Below are positions 17,390-25,164 of a DNA stretch of 64,000 nt, in pieces (within the stretch, counting starts at the first letter, position 1; each line of letters opens with the position of its first letter). The stretch lies in the NCBI RefSeq assembly GCF_000378085.1, contig NZ_KB899211.1:276071-340070 (forward strand). Direction: 5' to 3'. The notes beneath the pieces are model-generated. The model was not told the origin of the DNA. It saw only the letters and a list, made by a program, of their open reading frames with translations, and ran no database searches. The translations under genes and the position numbers were made by a program. The DNA is from Hoylesella loescheii DSM 19665 = JCM 12249 = ATCC 15930. Lineage in GTDB: Bacteria > Bacteroidota > Bacteroidia > Bacteroidales > Bacteroidaceae.

Positions 17390-19165
17390 TTAGAAAGGCT
17401 TTTTAAGCTTTATCTTCCTGTTAATAACCGCCTTGTCGGCACCCTCTTTCAAGGCCATCTTCCAATACTCAATAGCCTTTTCGGCATTGCCGTTCATGGC
17501 GTGGATGTCGCCTGCATGCTCTAACACCACCTTGCTTTTAAGACTTGTTGAGTCGTTTTTGAGGGCTTGGTCGATGTAGACCTGCGCCTCGGCATAGCGC
17601 TTTTTGAGGAAGAGCAGCCAAGCGTAGGTGTCGAGATAGGTGCCGTTGTTGGGCTGATCTTTAATTACGCGGTAGCTCATTGCCTCAGCCTTGTCGAGGT
17701 CTTTACCCTGTTCGCCCAAGTAATAGGCATAGTTGTTGAGGCACCCAATATTATCGGGCTTCCATTGCAGACAACTGTCGTAAGCGGCGAAAGCCTCGTT
17801 TACGCGCCCCTTTTGGTAGAGAATCTCGCCCATCAACTCGTAAAAATCAGACACGATATCCTTGTTGCTGTTGGCGTTTATTTGCGTTACGCCCCTTCGG
17901 AAGGCGTCGAGGGCCTGGTCTTTTTGGTCTTTCTGATAGCAAGCGATACCTTCGAAGTAGTAAAACACCATCTCTTCGGGGTTGTAAGCTTGTGCGGGCT
18001 TGCTAAGCGCTAAGATATCGTCCCAGCGTTGTTGCTTCCACAGGTTCTGAATGAGCTGCAATCGCGCGCCGGTATTGTCGGGTGCGATGTCGATAACTCG
18101 TCTCAGGGCGTTGTTGATAAGGCTGTCGGGCATCTTTTTCACCGACATATAGGCTGCTTTTAGTTCGGCCATGTCGGCGTCGTTAGGGTTGGCTGTCGTT
18201 ATTCTGTCGAAAAGTGCGAGCACCTTTGTACTGTCGCCGCCCTCGCGTTCGTTGTCTTGCACCACCTGTCGCATAATAGATAGCTTCGTTTCGGCCTCTG
18301 TCTTGGGGCTGATAAGCATCTTGTCGCGCACTTGGATGGCCATAGCCTCATCGTTTTTGGCACGGTAATAGTCGTAGAGAGATGCTTGTGCGAAGCTGTT
18401 GTCAGGGTCTTCGGCCAGCACTTCGGTAAAAATCTTGTGTGCTGCGCTTTCCTTTTGGTTCTGCATGAGCCAGTTTCCGAGCATCAGACGATAGTTCACG
18501 TCGTTGGGATGGTCGTCGCTGAGTTGCTTCAAGGCCTTATATGCAGCGTTTTTATTGTCTAGCATCTCGTAGGCACGTACCTTCGAGAGGGTTGTTTCTT
18601 CTGTAACGCCGTTGATTTGTTCCAATCGCTCGAGCGTTCGAAGCACACCGTGAAAGTCTTTCTTCCTATTATATAGCTGTCCGAGGATGTTCAGGGCATC
18701 GTCGTTATCTCTGTCTTTGCTGTTCGACGTGAGCCTTTCGTAGGTCTCGATAGCCTTGTCGAAGTTGCCACTATTGATGTAAAATTGCCCTAGGCGTTCG
18801 GTAAATGTGGCGTTGTCGGGCCGTAACGAGGCTGCCTTTTGAAGGCAAGCGAGTGCCAGCGAGTCGTTTTTGAGCTGTGCATAGTAAGGCGCCTGCATGT
18901 AATACACCTCTGCCGCGTTGGGGTTTATTTCAAGACAGTGGTTCATAAGGGCAAGTGCCGAGGCGTAACGGCCAGCGTTTTCTTGCTTAACGGCTTCGAG
19001 AAAGAAGTAGTCGAAGCGACGTTGGTCGTTGTAAGATAAGGTCGATGCGGGCGCAATATGGGTTTGTTGCACCTTTTTCTTTGCCCAAAGCGTGGGCGTG
19101 ACCATGGCGAACGCCACGATGCAAGTGACCATCGCGGCTGTGGTGTGTATCAGATTTCGTTTCAT
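17390..19165 (-). CDS. Exported tetratricopeptide-repeat protein
   Basis: A 591-aa protein with a signal peptide ending at TLWAKK (about residue 30), followed by repeated 34-residue helical pairs across nearly its whole length. Readable TPR-like units include YASALALMNHCLEINPNAAEVYY, FDKAIETYERL, VNEAFAAYDSCLQWKPDNIG and AEKAIEYWKMALKEGADKAV. It probably acts as a protein-protein scaffold in the periplasm or at the outer membrane. It starts 8 bp after dut and precedes the DUF4292 and EnvC-like genes by a 259-bp gap with GTGAAAAG-type tract, so the run may be a loose operon. Confidence 0.85.
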   Translation of the reverse strand: MKRNLIHTTAAMVTCIVAFAMVTPTLWAKKKVQQTHIAPASTLSYNDQRRFDYFFLEAVKQENAGRYASALALMNHCLEINPNAAEVYYMQAPYYAQLKNDSLALACLQKAASLRPDNATFTERLGQFYINSGNFDKAIETYERLTSNSKDRDNDDALNILGQLYNRKKDFHGVLRTLERLEQINGVTEETTLSKVRAYEMLDNKNAAYKALKQLSDDHPNDVNYRLMLGNWLMQNQKESAAHKIFTEVLAEDPDNSFAQASLYDYYRAKNDEAMAIQVRDKMLISPKTEAETKLSIMRQVVQDNEREGGDSTKVLALFDRITTANPNDADMAELKAAYMSVKKMPDSLINNALRRVIDIAPDNTGARLQLIQNLWKQQRWDDILALSKPAQAYNPEEMVFYYFEGIACYQKDQKDQALDAFRRGVTQINANSNKDIVSDFYELMGEILYQKGRVNEAFAAYDSCLQWKPDNIGCLNNYAYYLGEQGKDLDKAEAMSYRVIKDQPNNGTYLDTYAWLLFLKKRYAEAQVYIDQALKNDSTSLKSKVVLEHAGDIHAMNGNAEKAIEYWKMALKEGADKAVINRKIKLKKPF

Positions 19166-19173
19166 CAGTTGTG

Positions 19174-19611
19174 TTATTTCAGTCCCGTATGTCCGTATCC
19201 GCCCGTTCCCCTTTCAGTCTCGTCGAGCGTATCTACCAGCTCAAAGTCTACCTTTTCGTGCTTGGCGATAACCATTTGGGCAATTCGTTCGCCGTCTTTC
19301 ACGGTGAACGGCTCGTTGGAGAAGTTCACCAACAGCACCATTATCTCGCCACGATAGTCGGCGTCCACGGTTCCTGGGGTATTAAGCACGGTGATTCCGT
19401 GTTTCAAAGCCAGTCCGCTGCGTGGCCTAATCTGTGCTTCATAGCCTTCGGGCAGTGCAATGTGCAATCCCGTTGGCACCAGTTGGCGTTGCAAGGGCAG
19501 AAGTGTGATATCTTCTTCGATGTTGGCTCGCAGGTCCATTCCTGCGCTAAGAGCCGTGGCGTATGTGGGTAGCGGTTGCCGTCCACGGTTGTTTATCTTT
19601 ACTTTGAGCAT
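19174..19611 (-). CDS. dut: dUTP diphosphatase
   Basis: A 145-aa trimeric cytoplasmic enzyme that hydrolyses dUTP to dUMP, keeping uracil out of DNA and feeding dTMP synthesis. All five motifs are present: [41 protein letters not shown] and the C-terminal [10 protein letters not shown]. The start at 19611 ([10 protein letters not shown]) is chosen because the longer frame to 19680 adds a tail without homology to the compact family. It is the first gene of the dut-TPR-DUF4292-EnvC-like run. Confidence 0.94.
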   Translation of the reverse strand: MLKVKINNRGRQPLPTYATALSAGMDLRANIEEDITLLPLQRQLVPTGLHIALPEGYEAQIRPRSGLALKHGITVLNTPGTVDADYRGEIMVLLVNFSNEPFTVKDGERIAQMVIAKHEKVDFELVDTLDETERGTGGYGHTGLK

Positions 19612-20156
19612 CTCTTTATCTTTTAGTTGCGCATCGCGCATCACCTGCAAAAATACGGAATTATCTTGATATAAGGGCAAAACGCTTACTTAAAATACAC
19701 AAAAATGGACAAATAGAGGGTAATGTGGGGATGAAAAAGACGAAAAAGGGGAGGCGAAAGTGCCGATTATGAACCAAAGGTTAGATAGAGAGGCTTGAGT
19801 ATGTTCTGTTTAAGGCGTGTGTTAAAATCACCAACTATGGACGCAAGCCCTATTTTATTGATAAGCTCTTCAATGGTTGGTGACGTGCAGAAGTGGAGGT
19901 TTCCTAGTGCCTATTTCGTTCTAATACATGGTTAAACAAACTTATTTTGCTACTTTCAAATTAAGGCACGCCTTGTAAACAATCCCTTAAGAGGCAGGTG
20001 CCCTTTACCTTTTGTCCTTCGATCGCTTATGGTTATCAGGAAGTATCTTTTGCCTACTCCTCGCATTCGGGATTGTCTGCTGTAGCCGCTATAAGCAGGT
20101 AGAAGATACTTTGCTAAAACAAGAGAGATCTAAATTGGTAACCTATGGTCTTAGTC
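19612..20156. other. Gap without recognised feature
   Basis: Contains the unused N-terminal extension of dut and about 475 bp of AT-rich DNA. An overlapping plus-strand frame at 20012-20290 runs into the reductase gene on the other strand and shows no protein-family features. No repeat of the families seen elsewhere was found here. Confidence 0.6.
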
Positions 20157-20693
20157 TTATTTGGAAAACTCTTCAAGGAATTGTAAGTACAAAGGCACGC
20201 TTTGTTCAATCCATTCAGGAGTGCTGTTCAGTTCGATGCCGTAGTAAGCAAAGAAGGGTTGATAGTCGGCATGAATGTATTCGAAAGTAAGTTCAAAAGG
20301 CCGCAGCAGCTCCTTAAGAGTATATTTATACTTCTCGTTATGTGCATATTCGCGTTCGTCAATGCCTGCAGAAACAGCAAGTGTCACTTTCTTTCCACCT
20401 ACTTTATAGCCACTCTTACTTCCGTAAGCCCAACCATAGGTAAGAACTTCGTCCTGCCATTTCTTTAGGAGCGGTGGACAGGCGAACCAATACAAAGGGA
20501 ACTGAAACACAATGTGGTCGTGTCGTTCAATTAATTGTTGTTCTGCCAGGACATCAATTTGTTCATCAGGGTACACCTTGTGCAACTGGTGTACGGTGTA
20601 TTGTTCCGGGAATTTCTCAAGCTCTTCAATCCAGCGTTTATTGATGAGCGAATCCTCGATGTGAGGATGTGTGACAATAATTAACGTTCTCAT
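20157..20693 (-). CDS. NAD(P)H-dependent oxidoreductase, flavodoxin-like fold
   Basis: A 178-aa cytoplasmic protein of the Flavodoxin_2/KefF-MdaB type (PF02525). The N-terminal strand and loop MRTLIIVTHPHIEDSLINK, the FMN-binding HDHIVFQFPLYWFACPPLLKKW (near residues 57-78) and LAVSAGIDEREY fit the family. Such enzymes reduce quinones or act as regulators of KefC-type potassium channels. No kef gene is adjacent, so a quinone or general flavin reductase role is as likely. It is a single gene flanked by gaps. Confidence 0.87.
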   Translation of the reverse strand: MRTLIIVTHPHIEDSLINKRWIEELEKFPEQYTVHQLHKVYPDEQIDVLAEQQLIERHDHIVFQFPLYWFACPPLLKKWQDEVLTYGWAYGSKSGYKVGGKKVTLAVSAGIDEREYAHNEKYKYTLKELLRPFELTFEYIHADYQPFFAYYGIELNSTPEWIEQSVPLYLQFLEEFSK

Positions 20694-21072
20694 ATCTATT
20701 TGTAATAATTAAAATCTTGATGAAAGTGAAAGTAAATGGCTCGGTTTTGTCTGTCACTCCGCTGCTTTTAGCAACACTGTTGCGTTTGTCATGAATATGA
20801 CGTGATGTTGATTATGAGCCATCTACACCATAATGAGGTGTCTTTCTGTTATCCTTTTTTATAATGTTAAATGCTATACCATGTTGTCGATGCCTACGCA
20901 AAATTATTTGTGGACACAAAACAGGGCAAATGGGAGGTGTGGTAAGAGGCGTGGATTTGCCTATGAAGGAGGTGTTTTGCTTATCCTTTCTATAACTTCG
21001 AAGATCGTGTTACGAACGAAATCGGGGACGCAAGGCAATCTGCCCGCGCCCCCGAAAGAATACAGAAGAATG
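20694..21072. other. Gap without recognised feature
   Basis: About 380 bp between two minus-strand genes. A plus-strand frame (20833-21222) runs into the protease gene and has no supporting features. Nothing else was recognised. Confidence 0.55.
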
Positions 21073-22761
21073 TTATTTTTTCGCCTTAGGCTGCGTTGCC
21101 TTTGGTTGTGGCTTCAGCAAGTCGGTATATCTCTTGGTGTCTGCCAGCAGCTTGAGGGCTTCTTTCATTTGCTTGTCGTTTACGAGCGAATGCCTGATGC
21201 GCCCCTTTTGAAAGTAGTATGAGGGGATGATACCATCAATGATAAGCCTTTTTACTGCCTCCTTGTGTATGTCGAGGTCTTTGGCGATGTTATGGCTTAG
21301 TTTCTTTTCCAGTGCCTCGAACTCGGTTTTGGCATCGTCGTAATAGCCTTCGAACTTAGACAGCTTAACCAATTCTTTCAAGAACTTTTCGCTTTCGCGG
21401 TCGTAAGTGAACTTCGAGTTGAGCACGCGCTGCTTAAATTCGGCATAATCGGCATCGGTAAGGTCGAAGTCTTCGGGCTGGGCGATGGTGGGATGCTTGG
21501 CGATATAGTCCAATTGATAGTTTAGCAACAGCTCGTTAGAGTCTCTTACGCCAGCGAGATAGAAAGCGATGTTGGGTAGCGAGTCGGCTTTTACCTCTAC
21601 GTCGGGCATAATTCCGCCACCGTCGCGCACAGGTCTACCGTTGGCGGTATGGAACAATTTGGTGAGCGAATCAGGTACAAGCTCTTTCGTTCCACCATTG
21701 CCGTGCTTGTAGTTGATGGCTTGGATGCATCGGCCACTAGGTATATAGTATTTGGCAGTTGTGAGTTTGAGGGCCGTGTTGTAAGGTAGGTCCATCGTCA
21801 TTTGCACCAAACCCTTGCCAAAAGTTCGTGTTCCCAGCACCACGGCACGGTCCAGGTCTTGCAGCGCACCACTGGTGATCTCACTTGCACTGGCCGAATT
21901 GCCGTCTACCAGTACCACAATGGGCATCACCGTATCAATAGGCTCAACCGTTGTGCGGTATTCGTGGTTGGAGCGTTGCATCTTTCCGCGGTTCGAAACA
22001 ATGAGTTTACCCTTCGGTACGAACATGTTGACGATGCTGACGGCCTCTGATTCCGAGCCGCCACCATTGCCGCGAAGGTCGAAAACGAGGCTTTTTATAC
22101 CCTTTTGTTTAAGGTCGAGGAAAGCACGACGCACTTCGCGCGAACAGTTTTCGGTAAATCCGGAGAGGTTGATGTAACCCACGCCATTGGGCTGCATGCC
22201 ATAATAGGGAACGGCAGGCGACTGAATGGCCTTTCTTACAATCTTAAACTTCATGGTTTTGCCCGTTGATGGACGTTTAATTTGCAAGATAAAGCTTGTT
22301 GCGGGGTCTCCTCTGAGGTGGTCGCTTACGTATGCTTGGTCTTTCTTGGTCATGTCTTCGTTGTCGATGGCCAAGATAATGTCACCCTTTTTCAGTCCCA
22401 CTTCGGCAGCGGGCATGTTTTCGTAAGGCTCTTCAATCGTTACGCGCTTCAGTTGGCTGTTGTATTTGATGAGCGCGCCAATACCTCCGTATTTGCCCGT
22501 AATCATGAATTTAAGGTCTTTCACCTTATCTTCGGGGTAGTAAACGGTGTAAGGGTCAAGTGCCTTGAGCATGGCATTGACGCCAGTTCCTACGGTTTGG
22601 TTAGCGTCTAGCGTGTCAACGTACATCATGTCAAGGTTCTTGTAGATAGCGTTAAAAATGTTAAGGTTCTTGGCCACATTGAAATTGTGGTCGCCTTCTT
22701 TTTGGGCCGCTGCCGTGTAGGTAAAGGCGGCAAAGCATAATGCGATGAATGTCTTCCTCAT
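21073..22761 (-). CDS. S41-family C-terminal processing protease with PDZ domain
   Basis: A 562-aa exported serine protease with signal peptide (residues 1-19). A helical segment precedes the PDZ domain (about 85-175, with GGIGALIKY and GLKKGDIILAI), and the S41 core follows (190-380). The catalytic pair is visible: Ser291 in NSASASEI and Lys316 in TFGKGLVQ, 25 residues apart as in other CTPs, plus the fold signature FDLRGNGGG. A C-terminal helical domain of about 150 residues follows. It cleaves C-terminal tails of periplasmic proteins. A TAATTTTG -7 box lies at 22793-22786. Confidence 0.93.
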   Translation of the reverse strand: MRKTFIALCFAAFTYTAAAQKEGDHNFNVAKNLNIFNAIYKNLDMMYVDTLDANQTVGTGVNAMLKALDPYTVYYPEDKVKDLKFMITGKYGGIGALIKYNSQLKRVTIEEPYENMPAAEVGLKKGDIILAIDNEDMTKKDQAYVSDHLRGDPATSFILQIKRPSTGKTMKFKIVRKAIQSPAVPYYGMQPNGVGYINLSGFTENCSREVRRAFLDLKQKGIKSLVFDLRGNGGGSESEAVSIVNMFVPKGKLIVSNRGKMQRSNHEYRTTVEPIDTVMPIVVLVDGNSASASEITSGALQDLDRAVVLGTRTFGKGLVQMTMDLPYNTALKLTTAKYYIPSGRCIQAINYKHGNGGTKELVPDSLTKLFHTANGRPVRDGGGIMPDVEVKADSLPNIAFYLAGVRDSNELLLNYQLDYIAKHPTIAQPEDFDLTDADYAEFKQRVLNSKFTYDRESEKFLKELVKLSKFEGYYDDAKTEFEALEKKLSHNIAKDLDIHKEAVKRLIIDGIIPSYYFQKGRIRHSLVNDKQMKEALKLLADTKRYTDLLKPQPKATQPKAKK

Positions 22762-22785
22762 TGTAAATAGGTTTGTTCTGTTTCA

Positions 22786-22793
22786 CAAAATTA
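22786..22793 (-). promoter_or_regulatory. -7 box for the S41 protease gene
   Basis: On the minus strand TAATTTTG sits 24 bp before the start codon. No clear -33 element was found. Confidence 0.45.
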
Positions 22794-22873
22794 CGACATA
22801 AAGATTAGCTAGCGTTCACTTTGTCTTTATTTTATTATAAAATCACGTAAAATCGATTTTTTTTGCCAAAACA

Positions 22874-22905
22874 TTTGGTTGTTTCACCAAAACGATATAC
22901 CTTTG
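22874..22905 (+). promoter_or_regulatory. Promoter of tRNA-Asn
   Basis: TTTG (22874-22877), 20 bp, TACCTTTG (22898-22905), a full match to the Bacteroidetes -33/-7 pattern. The tRNA begins 21 bp after the -7 box. Confidence 0.85.
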
Positions 22906-22926
22906 CAACCGCAAACAAGCAAAAAT

Positions 22927-23000
22927 GCTTCAATAGCTCAGTTGGTTAGAGCACCTGACTGTTAATCAGGGGGTCGTTGGTTCAAGCCCATCTTGAAGCG
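22927..23000 (+). tRNA. tRNA-Asn (anticodon GTT)
   Basis: A 74-nt cloverleaf: acceptor GCTTCAA/TTGAAGC with discriminator G, a D arm beginning TAGCTCAGTTGGTTAGAGC, anticodon stem CCTGA/TCAGG with loop CTGTTAA (GTT), and T loop TTCAAGC. The T stem GTTGG/CCATC contains one T-T mismatch. CCA is not encoded. It is flanked by its own promoter and terminator. Confidence 0.95.
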
Positions 23001-23001
23001 C

Positions 23002-23032
23002 AAAGGGGATTACTTCGGTAGTCCCCTTTTTT
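23002..23032 (+). terminator. Terminator of tRNA-Asn
   Basis: AAAGGGGATTAC, a TTCG tetraloop, then GTAGTCCCCTTTT and further T. It is a 12-bp stem with one G-T pair and a T run, starting 1 base after the tRNA. Confidence 0.92.
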
Positions 23033-23184
23033 CATGCCCATTGCTGAAAGCGTGCTATGGGCGGGGTTTAAGGCCCTGCGAACGGAGAGAAAACGGAACG
23101 CATGTGATGGGCAAGAGATGTTGGGCGAATGCGTTTTTTGTCTATCTATTGGTTAGGTAATGGCTATAACTTTCTGCATAAGCT

Positions 23185-23772
23185 ACGCGAGTTTGGAATA
23201 AAACACAATCGTTATGCCAACCATCGCGTGGGGCTAGCTGGCGAGATAGCTATTTCTTTACCTGCTTTGTCTTGTTCAAAATGACATGTTATCTTATCCC
23301 GAATGGGCCAATTAACCCCTCTCTCGTTCGCATTTTCATAGTTCCGAAAATGCGCCATCTAAGCCCCGATGATGCATTATTACTTTAACCGCCGTGTTAT
23401 ATACGTTTTGGACGGTTGTTCCATGTCATCCGGAATGCTGTTCCAGTTGAATTGGAACCCTGTTCCAACTTAGCTGGAACAAGGTTCCATCTAAGCTGTA
23501 ACAAGGCGGGAACTTTAAAAGCCCGCTACAAACGCTTATAGGGTGAGGAGTGTATGATGGCGTTTGGAGGTGGGAAGGGTCAGTTGTTGGTGGTGATAGG
23601 CTGTGGGATGAATGGCCTAGAACGTTCCAAGCTCGTGCCGAATGTTCTGTGAATTCGGGATAAGATATGGTGCTTTTTTGAGCAAGATTAGATAAAAAAC
23701 GAATGGTTATCTCACCAACTAGGTCCCACGCGATGGTTGACATAACGATTATGTTTTATCCCAAACTCGCGT
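23185..23772. mobile_element. Composite MITE-like element E4 (588 bp)
   Basis: It starts ACGCGAGTTTGGAATAA and ends with the inverted copy (TTATCCCAAACTCGCGT). The 7-bp direct repeat ATAAGCT flanks it (23178-23184, 23773-23779). Along its whole length it is related to E2 at 2861-3446: outer short-element-like ends in opposite orientation, a shared GATGCATTATTAC segment, the type A array, and a shared TTGGTGGTGATAGGCTGTGG segment. Flanks differ from those of E2, which argues for insertion of the entire 590 bp as a unit. Confidence 0.82.
23418..23505. repeat. Type A array of four 22-bp palindromic units, inside E4
   Basis: Units start at 23418, 23440, 23462 and 23484, all beginning GTTCCA. Arms are GTTCCA with GGAAT or GGAAC, and TGTAAC in the last unit. 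It occupies the same place in E4 as the array in E2, with base differences concentrated in the variable centres. Confidence 0.87.
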
Positions 23773-24039
23773 ATAAGCTAGAAAAACGGTTGCCTTATCA
23801 ACCCAAAAGCTTGTGTGTAAATCCTCGCTTTGTCAGCAAATAACCTACGTTCTGGAAACAACAACGCACCTACGAGCAAAGACCCGAGGTGCGATAGAAG
23901 TTTTAAAAGGTAGAATTTAAAGGGCCGCGACACCGTCAGGGTGCGATGGGAGCTTCTTAATAGTAAAAAGAAACGAGGTTGTCCCATGCGTGGCCTTTGT
24001 GCCGCGCCCCTTCTTCAAACAACAGTATGTAACACTAAA

Positions 24040-24390
24040 TTAGTTGCGACAGTCTATCATGATTGTACCGGCATAACACCGATACACTTGCTTCACTCGT
24101 CCATCTTCGGAGTAGTGAGAAGCCAAGGCTTGTCGCAATTGCTCGTAGTCGTCGTCGGAGGCCATGCTGTCGATTTTCACATTGATGAGCCTTCCCATGG
24201 GAAAAACTTGGTAAAGCCCATCTCTAGTGTATCGAATCTTGTCTACGCCCCCAAGTAGACCGTAGCTCTGGTAGTCCGTTTCAAGGCTTGAGACGAACTC
24301 GTCAGCCAAGCTTAGTACTTCTCTGTACTTCACCTGTCCGCACGCCCATAGCTGCAGTAACATAAAAACAAACAATACTACCTTCTTCAT
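24040..24390 (-). CDS. Small putative lipoprotein of unknown function
   Basis: A 116-aa protein with a hydrophobic leader ending LLQLWACG (Cys17), a lipobox-like signal. The mature part is short and acidic in the middle (SMASDDDYEQLRQALASHYSEDG) and contains two further Cys near the C-terminus (CYAGTIMIDC). I do not recognise a family. The gene stands alone between E4 and the TonB receptor locus. It is supported by the intact signal sequence and the absence of a competing frame. Confidence 0.6.
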   Translation of the reverse strand: MKKVVLFVFMLLQLWACGQVKYREVLSLADEFVSSLETDYQSYGLLGGVDKIRYTRDGLYQVFPMGRLINVKIDSMASDDDYEQLRQALASHYSEDGRVKQVYRCYAGTIMIDCRN

Positions 24391-25137
24391 ACAACATCAG
24401 TTTAGATTATTTACATATACATATCAGGTTTTCCGCACACTCTGCGGTACATTGAGAGGTATTAGCAATTGAGAAAAACGTCGTTCGTGGTATTGCATGA
24501 AAGGAAAAGGGAAAGGGGCAACCCTTACGAAACAGGGCTTCGATGGTTGTTCGACCACTCGAAGTGGATCGTTTTCAGGTCGTTTTCTCTAATCCTTCAT
24601 TTGAATAGTTGTTGAACTGACGCTACTCTTCTTCTGGTGTCTACGATATCGCCAAACGCTTTTTGGCGGGTGTTAGGGTGAGGCGTGATACCCTACATGA
24701 TGATTCGCGATTGTTAAGAACGCGAACTGCAAGTTAATCTTACGTTTCTATTCGCAAAGATTACTAAGTACTTCGCAAAGATAGACATTTAACAAATAAC
24801 TTCCAAATGTTTTCTCCTTTTTTTTTCGTAAAATATGAAAATAGTTTGTCCAACAACATAAAAGAAGTGTAAATATCAAATAAATATGTCAAAATTTCCT
24901 ACAGGCGAGGATGAATAATGCTGCCAATGAGAGCGATAGCACAAGTAGATAAAATGGGATAGGGGTGAAGAATGTAGACAAATTTCTGTTTGATAAAATA
25001 CCGTTTATTGTGTTTGTTGTCATTTTGATGGAATTAATGATGCCCATTTTACCCTTATCCTCGCCTTCGCCCTACCTAAAACAAGGTATTTTGACTTATC
25101 GGTCGCATTTGTTACTTTTACTTATTGCTCGCCAATT
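24391..25137. other. AT-rich gap upstream of the TonB receptor, no gene recognised
   Basis: About 750 bp, increasingly AT-rich towards 24900. I looked for a cobalamin-type or other metabolite riboswitch in front of the receptor and saw no recognisable conserved box. A plus-strand frame at 24965-25180 overlaps the receptor start and has no family features. Confidence 0.5.
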
Positions 25138-25145
25138 TAACTTTG
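25138..25145 (+). promoter_or_regulatory. -7 box for the TonB receptor operon
   Basis: TAACTTTG ends 19 bp before the ATG at 25165, so the leader would be only about 10-15 nt. No TTTG is present at the ideal spacing, although TTTG occurs at 25108-25111. Confidence 0.55.
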
Positions 25146-25164
25146 CGCACAAAATAAGATATAC

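Noticed and set aside
20012..20290. Plus-strand 92-codon frame with a hydrophobic start
   Set aside because: Runs into the 3' end of the reductase gene on the other strand, with no promoter and no homology visible.
24391..25164. Metabolite riboswitch in front of the TonB receptor
   Set aside because: No conserved cobalamin-box, TPP or other motif could be recognised, and the -7 box lies only 19 bp from the start codon, leaving no room for a leader.
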